Origin: Burkholderiales bacterium
Lineage (GTDB): Bacteria; Pseudomonadota; Gammaproteobacteria; Burkholderiales; Ga0077523
Length of the DNA: 64,000 nt
Direction of reading: 5' to 3'
NCBI GenBank assembly: GCA_019747905.1
Contig: JAIEQG010000090.1
Coordinates: 1-64,000 of the forward strand
The notes beneath the pieces were generated by a model. It searched no databases, was not told the DNA's origin, and saw nothing but the letters and a program-made list of their open reading frames with translations. The translations under genes and the position numbers were made by a program. Shown piece after piece: positions 26,788 through 36,200 of the stretch (position 1 is the first letter of the stretch; the number at the start of each line of letters is the position of its first letter).

Positions 26788-27792
26788 TCAGCCCGCGAGC
26801 AGCCGGGCGCGCGCAGCCGCGTACTCACGTACCAGGCGTTGCACGATCTCGGCCGCCGCCGGCGCATCCTGGATGTTGCCGACACCCTGCCCCGCGCCCC
26901 AGATGTCCTTCCACGGTTTCTTGCCGGCTTCCTTGCCGCGGCCGGTCCCGAAGTTCATGGAAGTCTTGTCCACCTCGGGCAAGTTGGCCGGATCGAGGCC
27001 GGCGTTCGCGATGCTGCTCTTGAGATAGTTGCCGTGCACGCCGGTGAAGTACGGCGTGTAGACGATGTCGGCGGCTGCGCTGTCGACGATCGACTGCTTG
27101 TAGGCGTCCGTCGCATTGGCCTCGCGCGACGCGACGAAACGCGTGCCGAGATAGGCGAAGTCGGCCCCCATGGCCTCGGCCGCCAGGACTCCGGCGCCAT
27201 CCGTGATCGCCCCCGAGAGTGCGATCGGACCGTCGAAGAAGCGCCGCACCTCACGTACCAGTGCGATGGGGCTCAACGTGCCCGCGTGGCCGCCGGCCCC
27301 GGCACATACCAGGATCAGGCCGTCGACACCCGCCTCGAGCGCCTTCTGCGCGTGACGGATGGAGATCACGTCGTGGAACACCACGCCGCCATAGTCGTGA
27401 ATACGCTTCACCACGTCGTCCGGTGCGCGCAGGCTGGTGATGATCATCGGTACCTTGTGGCGCACACAGGCATCGAGGTCATGGTCGAGCCGGTCGTTCG
27501 ACTGATGGATGATCTGGTTGACCGCGAATGGAGCCACCTTCGCGCCGGGATGCTCGCGTTCGTAGGCCGCCAGCGACGTGACTATGTGCCCGATCCACTC
27601 ATCCAGCACCTCTGCCGGTCGGGCATTGAGCGCCGGGAACGACCCGACGATCCCGCTCGTGCACTGGGCGATCACGAGGTCGGGATTGGAGACAATGAAC
27701 AGCGGCGCGCCGATCACCGGTAGCACCAGCCGGCGGCGCAGCCGCTGCGCCAGGGTGGATTCGGGGGCGTTCGTCGGTACGGGTCTCAACAT
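26788..27792 (-). CDS. Nitronate monooxygenase (2-nitropropane dioxygenase family)
   Basis: A 334-residue TIM-barrel flavoprotein. Family landmarks are PVIGAPLFIVSNPDLV near the N-terminus, the catalytic-His loop CAGAGGHAGT, and FMN-binding segments GADFAYLGTRFVAS and ALSGAITDGAGVLAAEAMG. These enzymes oxidise alkyl nitronates such as propionate-3-nitronate to aldehydes and nitrite. It is the first enzyme of the AraC-adjacent minus-strand operon with two PNPOx genes. Some family members serve in fatty-acid or aromatic metabolism instead, so the substrate is open. Confidence 0.88.
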   Translation of the reverse strand: MLRPVPTNAPESTLAQRLRRRLVLPVIGAPLFIVSNPDLVIAQCTSGIVGSFPALNARPAEVLDEWIGHIVTSLAAYEREHPGAKVAPFAVNQIIHQSNDRLDHDLDACVRHKVPMIITSLRAPDDVVKRIHDYGGVVFHDVISIRHAQKALEAGVDGLILVCAGAGGHAGTLSPIALVREVRRFFDGPIALSGAITDGAGVLAAEAMGADFAYLGTRFVASREANATDAYKQSIVDSAAADIVYTPYFTGVHGNYLKSSIANAGLDPANLPEVDKTSMNFGTGRGKEAGKKPWKDIWGAGQGVGNIQDAPAAAEIVQRLVREYAAARARLLAG

Positions 27793-27817
27793 CGGTGGCG
27801 TTTCCTCGGGCGCTCGT

Positions 27818-28726
27818 TCAGGGGTGACTGTCGGTCGTTCCCGCGCTGTCCTGCTGCCGCCGGAATTCGCCCGGTGCGCAGCCGGCCTCGCGCCGGAAGA
27901 ACTTCACGAAATTGGTGGCCTCGGCAAAACCCAGATCATCGGCGATGTTCGAAACCGGCGCTGCGGTATGGGCCAGCAACCGCTTCGCCTCCAGGATGAT
28001 GCGGTTCACCAGGTAGGCCTTGGCGCTGACCCCGGCACTTTCCAGGGTCGCCCGCGTCAGGCTGCGTTCCGAACATCCCAGCCGTCGAGCATACCCTGCG
28101 AGGCCGTGTTCCCGCACGTAGTCCCGTTCCACCGCCGCCTGGAACCGCCGGAAGCGCTGCAGGCTCGCCGCCGAAGCCGGCTCGATCGCCCTCTTGCCGA
28201 CCGCCTCGATCGACAGGCGCAACAGCAGTGAATAGAGCTGATGCCTCAACAGCGCACCGGTATCGGCGGTGGGCGGCAGGCCACGGGCGTCCTCGTGGAT
28301 GCGCTGCAGGCATTCCACCGCCGCAGTGAGAGTTTGCGGTCCGAGATGCAGCAAGGTCGGCAACGCTTCGATCCGCCCTTGACCGTGAACGTCGCCCGCC
28401 GGGCCTTGCAGCGGCAGCAGGAATTCGGGCCGGAACATGGCGACCCAGCCCTGCCATTCCGGCGCGCGCTGGAAGCGCTGCACCTGCCCTGGCCGCAGCG
28501 CGAGCAACGTGCCCTTGGAACAGGTGTAGTGCTCGAAATCGACCATGTGGGCGAAGGCCCCGCGCGTCACCAGCACCAGCATGTGGAACTCGATCCGGTG
28601 CACGAAATGCCTCTGGCCTACGGGCATCCGGCTCCGCAGTTCCGCAACCGTCATCACTTCGAGGTCGAGCGCGTAGCGCTGCGGTGGCCGGTACGGGAGG
28701 GTCGTGATGCGCTTCGCGCGTGCCAT
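27818..28726 (-). CDS. AraC-family transcriptional regulator
   Basis: A 302-residue regulator. The N-terminal region is an AraC-type ligand-binding domain (FHMLVLVTRGAFAHMVDFEH). The C-terminal about 100 residues hold two helix-turn-helix motifs: GYARRLGCSERSLTRATLES and ISNIADDLGF-type PVSNIADDLGFAEATNFVKF. ATG 28726 is chosen; a TTG at 28741 is in frame. It lies directly upstream of the nitronate monooxygenase operon on the same strand and is divergent from the SnoaL-like gene, so it may control either or both. Confidence 0.88.
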   Translation of the reverse strand: MARAKRITTLPYRPPQRYALDLEVMTVAELRSRMPVGQRHFVHRIEFHMLVLVTRGAFAHMVDFEHYTCSKGTLLALRPGQVQRFQRAPEWQGWVAMFRPEFLLPLQGPAGDVHGQGRIEALPTLLHLGPQTLTAAVECLQRIHEDARGLPPTADTGALLRHQLYSLLLRLSIEAVGKRAIEPASAASLQRFRRFQAAVERDYVREHGLAGYARRLGCSERSLTRATLESAGVSAKAYLVNRIILEAKRLLAHTAAPVSNIADDLGFAEATNFVKFFRREAGCAPGEFRRQQDSAGTTDSHP

Positions 28727-28863
28727 GAATTGCGTGGACAAGACTTTGTTGTCCGATTTCTACCACAACTGGTACCGATTGAACCTGTTTCAGGCGGGCT
28801 TCGATGACGAAAATGACCATCGTCGTCGCAGCCCTTCCACCCCTTCGACAGGAGCCCCCCCCA

Positions 28864-29709
28864 ATGAAACACCTTGTCCCGGCACTCGCCGCCGTCACCA
28901 TCGCCGTCCTTCCGCTCACCGCGCATGCCCAGGAGAAAGCCATGTCCACCAATCCGAAGGAACAAGTCACTGCCCTTCTGAAAAGCCTCGAGACCCGCGA
29001 CCCGAAGCCGGTCGCCGCGATCAATCCCGACAAGTACATCCAGCACAACCTCGCGGTCGCCGACGGGCTCGCAGGCATCGGCGCGCTGCTGCAGGCAGTG
29101 CCGAAAGGAGCCATCAAGGTGCAGACAGTTCGCGTCTTCCAGGACGGCGACCATGTCTTTGCCCACTCGGAATACGAGTTCTTCGGCCCGAAGATCGGCT
29201 TCGACATCTTTCGTTTCGAAAACGGCCGCATCGTCGAGCACTGGGACAACCTGCAGGAAACACCGGCCAAGCCGAATCCCAGTGGCCGGACGATGATCGA
29301 CGGGCCGGTAACGGCCTCCGATTTGGGCCGGACCGAAGCCAACAAGAAGCTGGTGCGTTCGTTCGTCGAGGATGTCCTGATGAACGGCCGCGGCGACAAG
29401 CTCGCGGGGTATCTCGACGGCGAGAACTACCGGCAGCACAACCCGCAAATCGCCGATGGCCTGACCGGCCTCGGGGCAGCCCTCGAGGCCCTGGCAAAGC
29501 AAGGCGTCACGCTCAAGTACACGCGCATCCACAAGGTGCTGGGCGAAGGCGACTTCGTACTGGTTGTGAGCGAGGGCGAGTTCGCTGGCAAGCATTCCGC
29601 GTTCTATGACCTCTTCCGGGTCGCCAACGGGAAACTCGCGGAGCATTGGGACGTGATCGAGGCGATTCCGGCGAAGGAGCAGTGGAAGAACGCCAACGGC
29701 AAGTTCTAG
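28864..29709 (+). CDS. Secreted double SnoaL/NTF2-like protein
   Basis: A 281-residue protein with a signal peptide (KHLVPALAAVTIAVLPLTAHA). The mature part is two NTF2-like cone-barrel repeats in tandem. Each repeat has a YIQHN or YRQHN segment followed by DGLAGIGALL or DGLTGLGAAL, a DHVFAHSEYEF/DFVLVVSEGEF strand, and a shared FRFENGRIVEHWDNLQ/FRVANGKLAEHWDVIE ending. Duplication within one gene is clear from these paired motifs. The family includes isomerases and many non-enzymatic binding proteins. The exact function is unknown. Confidence 0.8.
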   Translation: MKHLVPALAAVTIAVLPLTAHAQEKAMSTNPKEQVTALLKSLETRDPKPVAAINPDKYIQHNLAVADGLAGIGALLQAVPKGAIKVQTVRVFQDGDHVFAHSEYEFFGPKIGFDIFRFENGRIVEHWDNLQETPAKPNPSGRTMIDGPVTASDLGRTEANKKLVRSFVEDVLMNGRGDKLAGYLDGENYRQHNPQIADGLTGLGAALEALAKQGVTLKYTRIHKVLGEGDFVLVVSEGEFAGKHSAFYDLFRVANGKLAEHWDVIEAIPAKEQWKNANGKF

Positions 29710-29727
29710 GGCCTTGAGCTAACGGCA

Positions 29728-29818
29728 GCCCCCACCCTAACCCTCCCCCGGCGAAGCCGGGGGAGGGGATGTACTACTCCTTCCCCCACCAGTGGTGGGG
29801 GAAGGTTGGGATGGGGGC
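29728..29818. repeat. REP-like palindromic element, copy 3
   Basis: Left half GCCCCCACCCTAACCCTCCC with its hairpin CCCCCGGCGAAGCCGGGGG, and right half CCTTCCCCCACCAGTGGTGG with GGAAGGTTGGGATGGGGGC. This compact 91-bp copy shows the basic two-hairpin architecture most plainly. It lies between the SnoaL-like gene and the HD-domain gene. Confidence 0.85.
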
Positions 29819-29915
29819 CGCTGTGTACGCCTCCGCACACTGCATCCTGCTCCCGCCTTCGCTGCTCCAGCCCTCGGCGCTATACTCCCTCGCTCCATAT
29901 GGAGGGGGCTACTTC

Positions 29916-30506
29916 ATGGGCAACATGGCAGACCAACGCGCTGGCTTCAAAACCATGCGCGAAAGCACCAAGGCGGACTGGGACATCATCGTCGAGCGCT
30001 ACCAGCCGTTCGCCCGCGAACTCCCCGACCGCATCCTCGGACATCTCAAGCTACTGGGCGGTGACGACGGCGGTTTTCTAGTGGACCGCCTGCATCACTC
30101 CCTGCTGACGGCCACCCTCGCCCACAAGGGCGGCGAAGACGAGGAGTACGTCGTCTGCGCGCTGCTGCACGACGTCGGCGACACGCTGGGGTCGTGGAAC
30201 CATCCCGACGTGAGTGCGGCCATCGTGAAGCCGTTCGTCTCCGAAGCCAACCACTGGATGGTGGAAAAGCACGGCATCTTCCAGGGCTATTTCTTCTTCG
30301 ACAAGATCGGCCTCGATCCGAACATGCGTGAGCAGTTCCGCGGGCATCCCCATTTCGAACGTACCGCCCGCTTCTGCGAACTCTACGACAACCCGGCGTT
30401 CGATCCGGCCATGGAATGCGCACCGCTCGAGTTCTTCGAACCGATGGTGCGGCGCGTGTTCGAATTTCCCAAGAACTCCATCTATCGCGACACCTGTCAC
30501 ACATGA
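29916..30506 (+). CDS. HD-domain protein, PhnZ/MIOX-like
   Basis: A 196-residue protein with an HD-type metal site: RLHHSLLTATLAHKGGEDEE followed by VVCALLHDVGD, which provides the His and HD residues, and a later ANHWMVEKHGIFQGYFFF. This set resembles the di-iron oxygenase branch of the HD superfamily (PhnZ and myo-inositol oxygenase) more than a phosphohydrolase, because the doubled His and the KHG motif are found there. No phosphonate gene lies nearby, so the substrate is unassigned. ATG 29916 follows a GGAGG run. The stop overlaps the yqjD-like start by 4 bases. Confidence 0.72.
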   Translation: MGNMADQRAGFKTMRESTKADWDIIVERYQPFARELPDRILGHLKLLGGDDGGFLVDRLHHSLLTATLAHKGGEDEEYVVCALLHDVGDTLGSWNHPDVSAAIVKPFVSEANHWMVEKHGIFQGYFFFDKIGLDPNMREQFRGHPHFERTARFCELYDNPAFDPAMECAPLEFFEPMVRRVFEFPKNSIYRDTCHT

Positions 30507-30814
30507 GCGCCTCTCCCGAATCCAGCGTCGAGAAGCTGGTCACCGACTTTCAAACCCTGGTGGCCAACGCCGAATCCATCCTGCTCACCACGGCGGACGA
30601 CGCGAGCGAGAAAACCGCGGCGACCCGTGCACGCGTGCGCGAAGCGCTCGCCCAGGCACGGGAGCAGATCGACCGTGTCGAAGAAAAGGTACTGTTCGAG
30701 GCAAAGGTCGCCGCCCGCGAGGCCGACCGTTTCGTGCGTGAAAGCCCGTGGCAAGCCGTGGGCATCGCGGCAGCCGTGGGCCTCGTCATCGGCGTGCTGG
30801 TCAGCCGCAAGTGA
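30503..30814 (+). CDS. ElaB/YqjD-type membrane-anchored protein (DUF883)
   Basis: A 103-residue protein. The first about 75 residues are a charged amphipathic helix (KLVTDFQTLVANAESILLTT, then ARVREALAQAREQIDRVEEK) and the last 25 a hydrophobic helix with a Gly/Ala pattern (PWQAVGIAAAVGLVIGVLVS). This is the YqjD/ElaB arrangement, in which a C-terminal tail anchors a ribosome-associated cytoplasmic helix in the membrane. It starts inside the stop of the HD-domain gene and is followed by yqjE- and yqjK-like genes, matching the enterobacterial yqjDEK order. Confidence 0.85.
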   Translation: MSASPESSVEKLVTDFQTLVANAESILLTTADDASEKTAATRARVREALAQAREQIDRVEEKVLFEAKVAAREADRFVRESPWQAVGIAAAVGLVIGVLVSRK

Positions 30815-30841
30815 TCTCCTTACTTCGCCCTCTTCGCTGAC

Positions 30842-31234
30842 GTGGCGGAAGAGGAGCACAGGCCGACGGGGGGCATTCTCGATTCGGTGCGGCAACTCGG
30901 TGCGACGTTCGTCGGCCTGCTGCACACGCGCATCGAGATCGTTTCCGCGGAGTTCGAAGAGGAACGGATCCGGCTGAGGCAGGCGCTGCTGCTCGCGATC
31001 GTCGCCGGCTTCAGCCTGGCCGTGGCGGCGCTGTTGGCGGTGATGTTCCTGGTGGTGCTGTTCTGGGACACCCATCGCCTGATCGCGATGGGCGTGCTGT
31101 TCCTGGTGTTCTTCGGCGTCGGTGCCGGCTGCGTACTGACGCTCGTGCGACACAACCGATCGAGACCGCGCCTTTTCGCCACCACGCTGAGCGAGCTCGC
31201 CAAGGACGGCGAGCGCCTGCGCAAGTCGTCGTGA
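30842..31234 (+). CDS. YqjE-type membrane protein (holin-superfamily fold)
   Basis: A 130-residue protein. A cytoplasmic helix (GGILDSVRQLGATFVGLLHT) is followed by two transmembrane helices (ALLLAIVAGFSLAVAALLAV and AMGVLFLVFFGVGAGCVLTL). It belongs to the YqjE group that is often labelled phage holin 3_6. The GTG start at 30842 is supported by the family's N-terminus and 27-base spacing from the yqjD-like gene. The function is unknown. A phage origin is not implied, since no phage genes are nearby. Confidence 0.8.
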   Translation: MAEEEHRPTGGILDSVRQLGATFVGLLHTRIEIVSAEFEEERIRLRQALLLAIVAGFSLAVAALLAVMFLVVLFWDTHRLIAMGVLFLVFFGVGAGCVLTLVRHNRSRPRLFATTLSELAKDGERLRKSS

Positions 31235-31524
31235 ACGAACGGCTAGCCGCAGTCAGGACCCGGCGCGCGCTGCTGCAGGAACGCGCCGCTCACCAGCGCG
31301 ACGACATCGCACGACTGGTACAGGCCGCCATGCCCCCCGTCACTGCGGCCGAGTGGGGCCTGCGCGCGCTGCGCCTGATCCGCTCGAAGCCGGTGCTCGT
31401 GGCCGGTGCGCTCGCCGCCGCGGCGATCCTGCGGCCCGGGCGCGCGGCACGCTGGTCGATTCGTGCTTGGGCCGCGTGGCAGGCCTGGCAGCGTATCCGC
31501 GGCGGACCTGAGGGAAAGTCATGA
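31231..31524 (+). CDS. YqjK-like protein
   Basis: A 97-residue protein that begins with a basic helix (RLAAVRTRRALLQERAAHQR) and carries a hydrophobic segment near 55-65 (PVLVAGALAAAAIL). This matches the short YqjK family, which follows yqjE in enterobacteria. The GTG start overlaps the yqjE-like stop by 4 bases, and its own stop overlaps the SMP-30 gene start by 4 bases, so translation of this block is coupled. Confidence 0.72.
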   Translation: MNERLAAVRTRRALLQERAAHQRDDIARLVQAAMPPVTAAEWGLRALRLIRSKPVLVAGALAAAAILRPGRAARWSIRAWAAWQAWQRIRGGPEGKS

Positions 31525-32396
31525 AGTTTCTGCCGGCAGAACTGGCTCTGCAACGCGAGGACATCCTCGGCGAGTGCCCGCTGTGGGACGATCGCGGGCA
31601 GGCGCTGTGGTGGGTGGACATCCGTGGGCCGAAGCTGTACCGCTGGAGCGGCACGGGCCACCCGCAGTCGTGGGCGTTCGACCAACCGGTCGGCAGCTAT
31701 TGCTTCGCGAAGGACGGCACCCTGCTACTCGCGATGAAGGATGCCGTGCGCCGCTTCGACCCCGCCACCGGCACCCTCACCGAGTTCGCGCGGCCGAAGA
31801 GCGAGCCGGAGACGAACCGCTTCAACGACGGGCGCTGCGATCGCGCCGGCCGCTTCTGGGTGGGGACCATGAGCGACGGCCCGCGCGAGCCGGTCGGCAG
31901 CCTCTACCGCGTCGACCCGTCGGGCAAGTGCGCGCGGCAATTCGGCGACGTGGTCGTGCCCAACAGCCTCGCGTGGAGTCCGGACAACAAGACGATGTAC
32001 TACGCCGACACGCACCGGCACACCATCTGGTCGTTCGAGTTCGACCTTGCGTCCGGCAAGCTGGGGCGCAAGCGCATGTTCGCCGACCTGAGTCCGCACA
32101 AAGGACGCCCGGACGGCTCCGCCATCGACAGCACTGGTTGCGTATGGAATGCGGAGTACGGCTCGGGGCAGGTGCTGCGGTACACGCCGGCGGGGCTGGT
32201 CGACCTCGTGATCACCGTGCCGGTCATGACGACGACGTGCTGTGCGTTCGGTGGGCCGGATCTCAAGACGCTCTACATCACGACCGCGCGGCAGCGGCTC
32301 ACGCCGGAGGATCTCGCGAAGCAGCCGCTCGCCGGCAGCGTGTTCGCGTTCCGGACCGAGGTCGCAGGATTGCCGGAGGCAAGGTTCGGGGCGTAG
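31521..32396 (+). CDS. SMP-30/gluconolaconase-like lactonase
   Basis: A 291-residue six-bladed propeller of the SMP-30/regucalcin/gluconolactonase family. The metal ligands are seen as Glu in GECPLWDDRGQ, Asn in NRFNDGRCD, Asn in VVPNSLAWSPD and Asp in GRPDGSAID. These enzymes hydrolyse sugar lactones with a divalent metal. No signal peptide is present, so it acts in the cytoplasm. It is physically coupled (ATGA) to the yqjDEK-like block, which is unusual for a sugar enzyme. A glycolytic or pentose partner is not seen nearby. Confidence 0.88.
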   Translation: MKFLPAELALQREDILGECPLWDDRGQALWWVDIRGPKLYRWSGTGHPQSWAFDQPVGSYCFAKDGTLLLAMKDAVRRFDPATGTLTEFARPKSEPETNRFNDGRCDRAGRFWVGTMSDGPREPVGSLYRVDPSGKCARQFGDVVVPNSLAWSPDNKTMYYADTHRHTIWSFEFDLASGKLGRKRMFADLSPHKGRPDGSAIDSTGCVWNAEYGSGQVLRYTPAGLVDLVITVPVMTTTCCAFGGPDLKTLYITTARQRLTPEDLAKQPLAGSVFAFRTEVAGLPEARFGA

Positions 32397-32444
32397 TTCA
32401 CCCACGATTCCGCACGAGCCGCGCCGCAGGCACGAAGACTCCTT

Positions 32445-32534
32445 CTCCCACCCCAACCCCCTCCCGGCAAAGCCGGGTGAGGAAGCCGTACACCCCTTCC
32501 CCCGACTGCGTCGGGGGAAGGCTGGGATGGGGGC
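32445..32534. repeat. REP-like palindromic element, copy 4
   Basis: A diverged left half (CTCCCACCCCAACCCCCTCC, hairpin CCCGGCAAAGCCGGG) and a right half CCTTCCCCCGACTGCGTCGG with GGAAGGCTGGGATGGGGGC. It fills part of the 252-base gap between the lactonase and the Crp-type gene. The rest of that gap shows no clear feature. Confidence 0.8.
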
Positions 32535-32648
32535 AAGCGGCCCCGCGACCCGCCGCATCGATGCCCCATCCTCCACGACCACGTCGGAGCGGCGCACGTG
32601 CAACGCACCCGGATGAACCAGCACCGCCCGTAGTATCGTTGACCGACG

Positions 32649-33278
32649 ATGGAAAACGGCGGACTACATCAGGAGCCCTATGTCGATGGCCTGGCGGCCG
32701 TCGGCACGGTCCGGTCATACCCGAAGAACGTCGTTCTCATCCACGAAGGGGACCGCACCGATCAGCTCTTCGTCGTATTGTCCGGGCGGCTCAAGGTCTA
32801 TCTTTCGGATGCGGCCGGCAAGGAAGTCGTGATCGATACTCTGCGCGTCAACGACTGCTTCGGCGAAATGGCGCTCGAAGGAGAACCGCGCTCCGCTTCG
32901 GTGATGACCCTCGAACCATGCCGTCTTTCCGTCATCGAGCGCGACGATTTCAAGCGGCACCTCACGACCAATCCCGAGATCGCCTATGGATTGATCATGA
33001 TGCTGATCCGGCGCGCCCGCGGCCTGACCCGCGCGCTCGGCGGTCTGGCACTTCTGGACGTCTATGGTCGCGTTGCGCGTCTATTGCTGGATAACGCCAG
33101 CCAGGTCGACGGAAACCTCCTGGTGCAGGAACGGATGACGCAGCAGGAAATCGCGAAACGCATCAATTCCTCGAGAGAAATGGTGTCGCGCATCCTGACG
33201 GACTTGCGCGAAGGCGGGTACATCGGTATCGAGGACGACCGGATCATCATCTTGCGAACCTTGCCTGCACGGTGGTAA
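32649..33278 (+). CDS. Crp/Fnr-family regulator with CRP-type recognition helix
   Basis: A 209-residue regulator. The cyclic-nucleotide phosphate cassette is intact (FGEMALEGEPRSASV, Glu73 and Arg81 positions), and a central dimerisation helix follows. The C-terminal winged helix ends in QQEIAKRINSSREMVSRIL. Its recognition helix carries Arg176, Glu177 and Arg181 with the spacing of E. coli CRP residues 180, 181 and 185, which read TGTGA. No FNR-type N-terminal cysteines occur, so it is not an oxygen sensor of that kind. It converges with the cyclase gene, with 19 bases between stops. Confidence 0.88.
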   Translation: MENGGLHQEPYVDGLAAVGTVRSYPKNVVLIHEGDRTDQLFVVLSGRLKVYLSDAAGKEVVIDTLRVNDCFGEMALEGEPRSASVMTLEPCRLSVIERDDFKRHLTTNPEIAYGLIMMLIRRARGLTRALGGLALLDVYGRVARLLLDNASQVDGNLLVQERMTQQEIAKRINSSREMVSRILTDLREGGYIGIEDDRIIILRTLPARW

Positions 33279-33297
33279 CGACACCTCCGGCCGGCGT

Positions 33298-36200
33298 TCA
33301 ATTCGAGGCGATGACGCGCAGGTGGGGATGTTGAACCGATACGGCACGCATCTCGGCTACGAGAGCGACTGCTTCCTCCAGCGCCTTGGGCCCGTCAGTG
33401 CGGGCGGCCGATTCTGCCAATGGGCACAGGAGCGCGAGCGCCTCGTCGATGCGGTGTCGTTCCGCCAGCATTCGCCCCAAGGTGACGGCAACACGCAGTT
33501 CCCACGCCACGATTCCCTGTGATCTCGCAACGTCGATGGCTCGACGAAAGGTGGCTTCGGCGCGCTCCCATTGTTTCATCGCGAGCAACGCGGAACCCTG
33601 CACATGCAGAAGATCGGTGAGCGCGCCGCGCTCGCGCCAGCCGGGACGCTCGACTTGCACCAAGGCCTCGTCCAGCAGACGCGAGGCCTCCTCCGGATCA
33701 CCCAGGTTGAGCCGGCATTCGGCGATACGGGCAAGGATGTTCGGAAGATGGATCTCCATACCGGCACCTTTCCAAGCGACCAGTACGGCGCGCAGCTTCT
33801 GTTCCGCCATCTCGAAAGACCCGAGTCGTAGCAGCCAGTATCCCCTGCTCAGCGGACAGTAGACCGTCTGGAAAAAAGCCAGGCTCTGTTCATCGGCCAG
33901 GCGTTCGGCATCGTCGAGCAGCGCATTCATCCAATCGGTATCTCGCGATTCGACCAGCAGCGTATGGGAGAGGAATGCCCGGACCCAGCAGTAGTCGAAA
34001 GCGTGCCCGCGAACCGACGAGTGCTCCACGGCAGCCCGAGCACTGGCGGCTGCCCGGTCCGGAAAGCCGAGGCGCCATTCCGCCCCCGCCTTGTAGGCGA
34101 GCGCGATGGTCTTCGGGTCGTGGTTGATCAGGTCCGCGATGCCCTTGTCTCGATCGAAGTCGTAGCGACGCAGGATCTCGTCCGCGTGCTGGACGCACTG
34201 CACGGGATTGCCGAGGAAATAGTGAGAGTTGCAGGAGGTCCAGTGCCCCGCAATTCGCATGACTTCGCTATCCCGAGCCTCGGCGACCACGAGCAGCCTG
34301 GATGCCCAGGCGAGCGACTCTTCGACTCGCCCCGCGCAGAGCGTGTACACCCAGAGCCCCCATAGCACGCGCACCAGGTAGGTATCGTCGACCAGAGCGG
34401 CATCGAGCTCGAGCGCCGGCTGGAGATTGGCGACCACGGCTGGATGCGTGTAGCCGTGGAGCTCGACCCATGCCATGCCGAGCAGTGCACGCAGCTTCAA
34501 CTCGAATGCATCTCTTTCTATCGATTTCGGAAGCGACTCCGCCGCCGCGAGCCCGCGTTCGAAGTGCCGGATTGCCTCACGCAGGGCGACGCGCCGTTGT
34601 GCGAGCTCGCCAGCCTTCTGCCATAGCGGTACCGCGGCTTGCCACTGCCCGGCCTCACTGTAGTGGTGCGCGAGCACTTCCGGTTCCGTCGTTTCCTTGG
34701 ACGAAAAGCGCTCCCGGATGGCCTCGGCAGCACGCAAATGCAACGCTTGCCGTTGGGACTTCAACAACGAATCGTAGGCTGCGTCCTGCACCAGCGCATG
34801 CTTGAACGTGTAGTGGGCGTTCGGCACCCTGCCTCGGCGAAACACGAGACCGGTCTCGACCAGCTTGTCGAGAGCGCGATCGACCTCGGGCGGCGACATC
34901 GACGAGACGGCGCTCACCAGCTCATAGGAAAAATCGCGTCCGAACACCGCACCGATCTGGGCCACTTCCTTCAGGGGCACCAGACGGTCCAGCCGGGCGG
35001 TGAGAGAGTCGTGCAACGAAGCCGGGATGTCGAGGCGGTCGCCAGATCGCACATACTCGTAGCGTCCGTCGATAGCTGTGAAACTGCTGGCCTCGATGAT
35101 CGCTCGCGTCATTTCCTCCAGGAAGAGTGGCACCCCGTCCGTCTTTTGCACGATCCGGTCGACGAGTTCCGTCGGCAAGGGCCTGTCCTGGGCCACTCGA
35201 ACAACCATTCTGGCGGCATCTTTCGGCCGCAATCGCCCGAGAACCATGCGGCAAACGTGAGGGCGGTCGACCCATGGAGGTTCGAACTCGGGCCGGTAGG
35301 TCATCAGGATCATGAGCGGCTTCGCTGCCGCCCGGGCCACCAGTAAGCCGAGCAGTTCGATCGAGCTCGGATCAGCCCAGTGCACATCCTCGAACAGCAC
35401 TGCACGCTGCCGACCAGAGGCCATCGCGACGACGACATCGGCCAGCAGCGCGAGCGTTTCGTCCTTCATGCGCTGCGGGCTCAGCCCCAGTGGGCCGTAT
35501 CGATCCAGGCACGGCAAGGCCAGCAACAGCGACAGGAGGTGACAATCGCGCGTGCTGCGCCCCAGGTCCTGGACCAGGTACCGCTCGACCTTGTGCAAGC
35601 GCCCTTCGATGCCGTCGGTGCGCTCGAATCCCATCGCGTGTTCGAGGCGCTCGGTGAATGGGTAGTAAGCACTGTGGACGTGAAACGGCGAGCACTGATA
35701 GCGGAGCGCGGCGTCGATGCCGTGGCCCAGTCGCTCGCGCAACGCACCGAGCATGCGCGACTTGCCGATGCCGGGCTCGCCTTGCAACAGCACGACCTGC
35801 CCTTGGCCGGATCGCACCAGGCCCCAGCGATCGACGAGCATTCCGAGTTCGCGATCGCGTCCGACCATCGGGGTCATGTGTCCTCCGGTCGCGGCGTCGA
35901 AGCGGCTCGAGGCCCTACCCAGACCCAGTACTCGCCAGGCCTGCACCGGTTCGAGGATCCCCTTGAGTTCGTGCACGCCCCGATTCTCGTAGTCGAACGC
36001 GCCCCGAGTCAGGATTCGTGTGCGTTCGGTCGTGATCACCTCACCCGGCGAGGCCAGGGCGTGAAGGCGCTGCGCGAGGTTCGGCGTTTCGCCTACGGCG
36101 CTCTTCTCAGGCGCAAGGATGTGGGAGACCACCACCAGCCCGGTGGCTATGCCCACGCGAACCTGCAGCCGGTGTTCGGACCCCGCATCGAGTTCGGCCA

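Noticed and set aside
30842-31234. Phage holin indicating a prophage
   Set aside because: The gene is in the yqjD-yqjE-yqjK order with no phage genes around, so the holin label is only a fold name.
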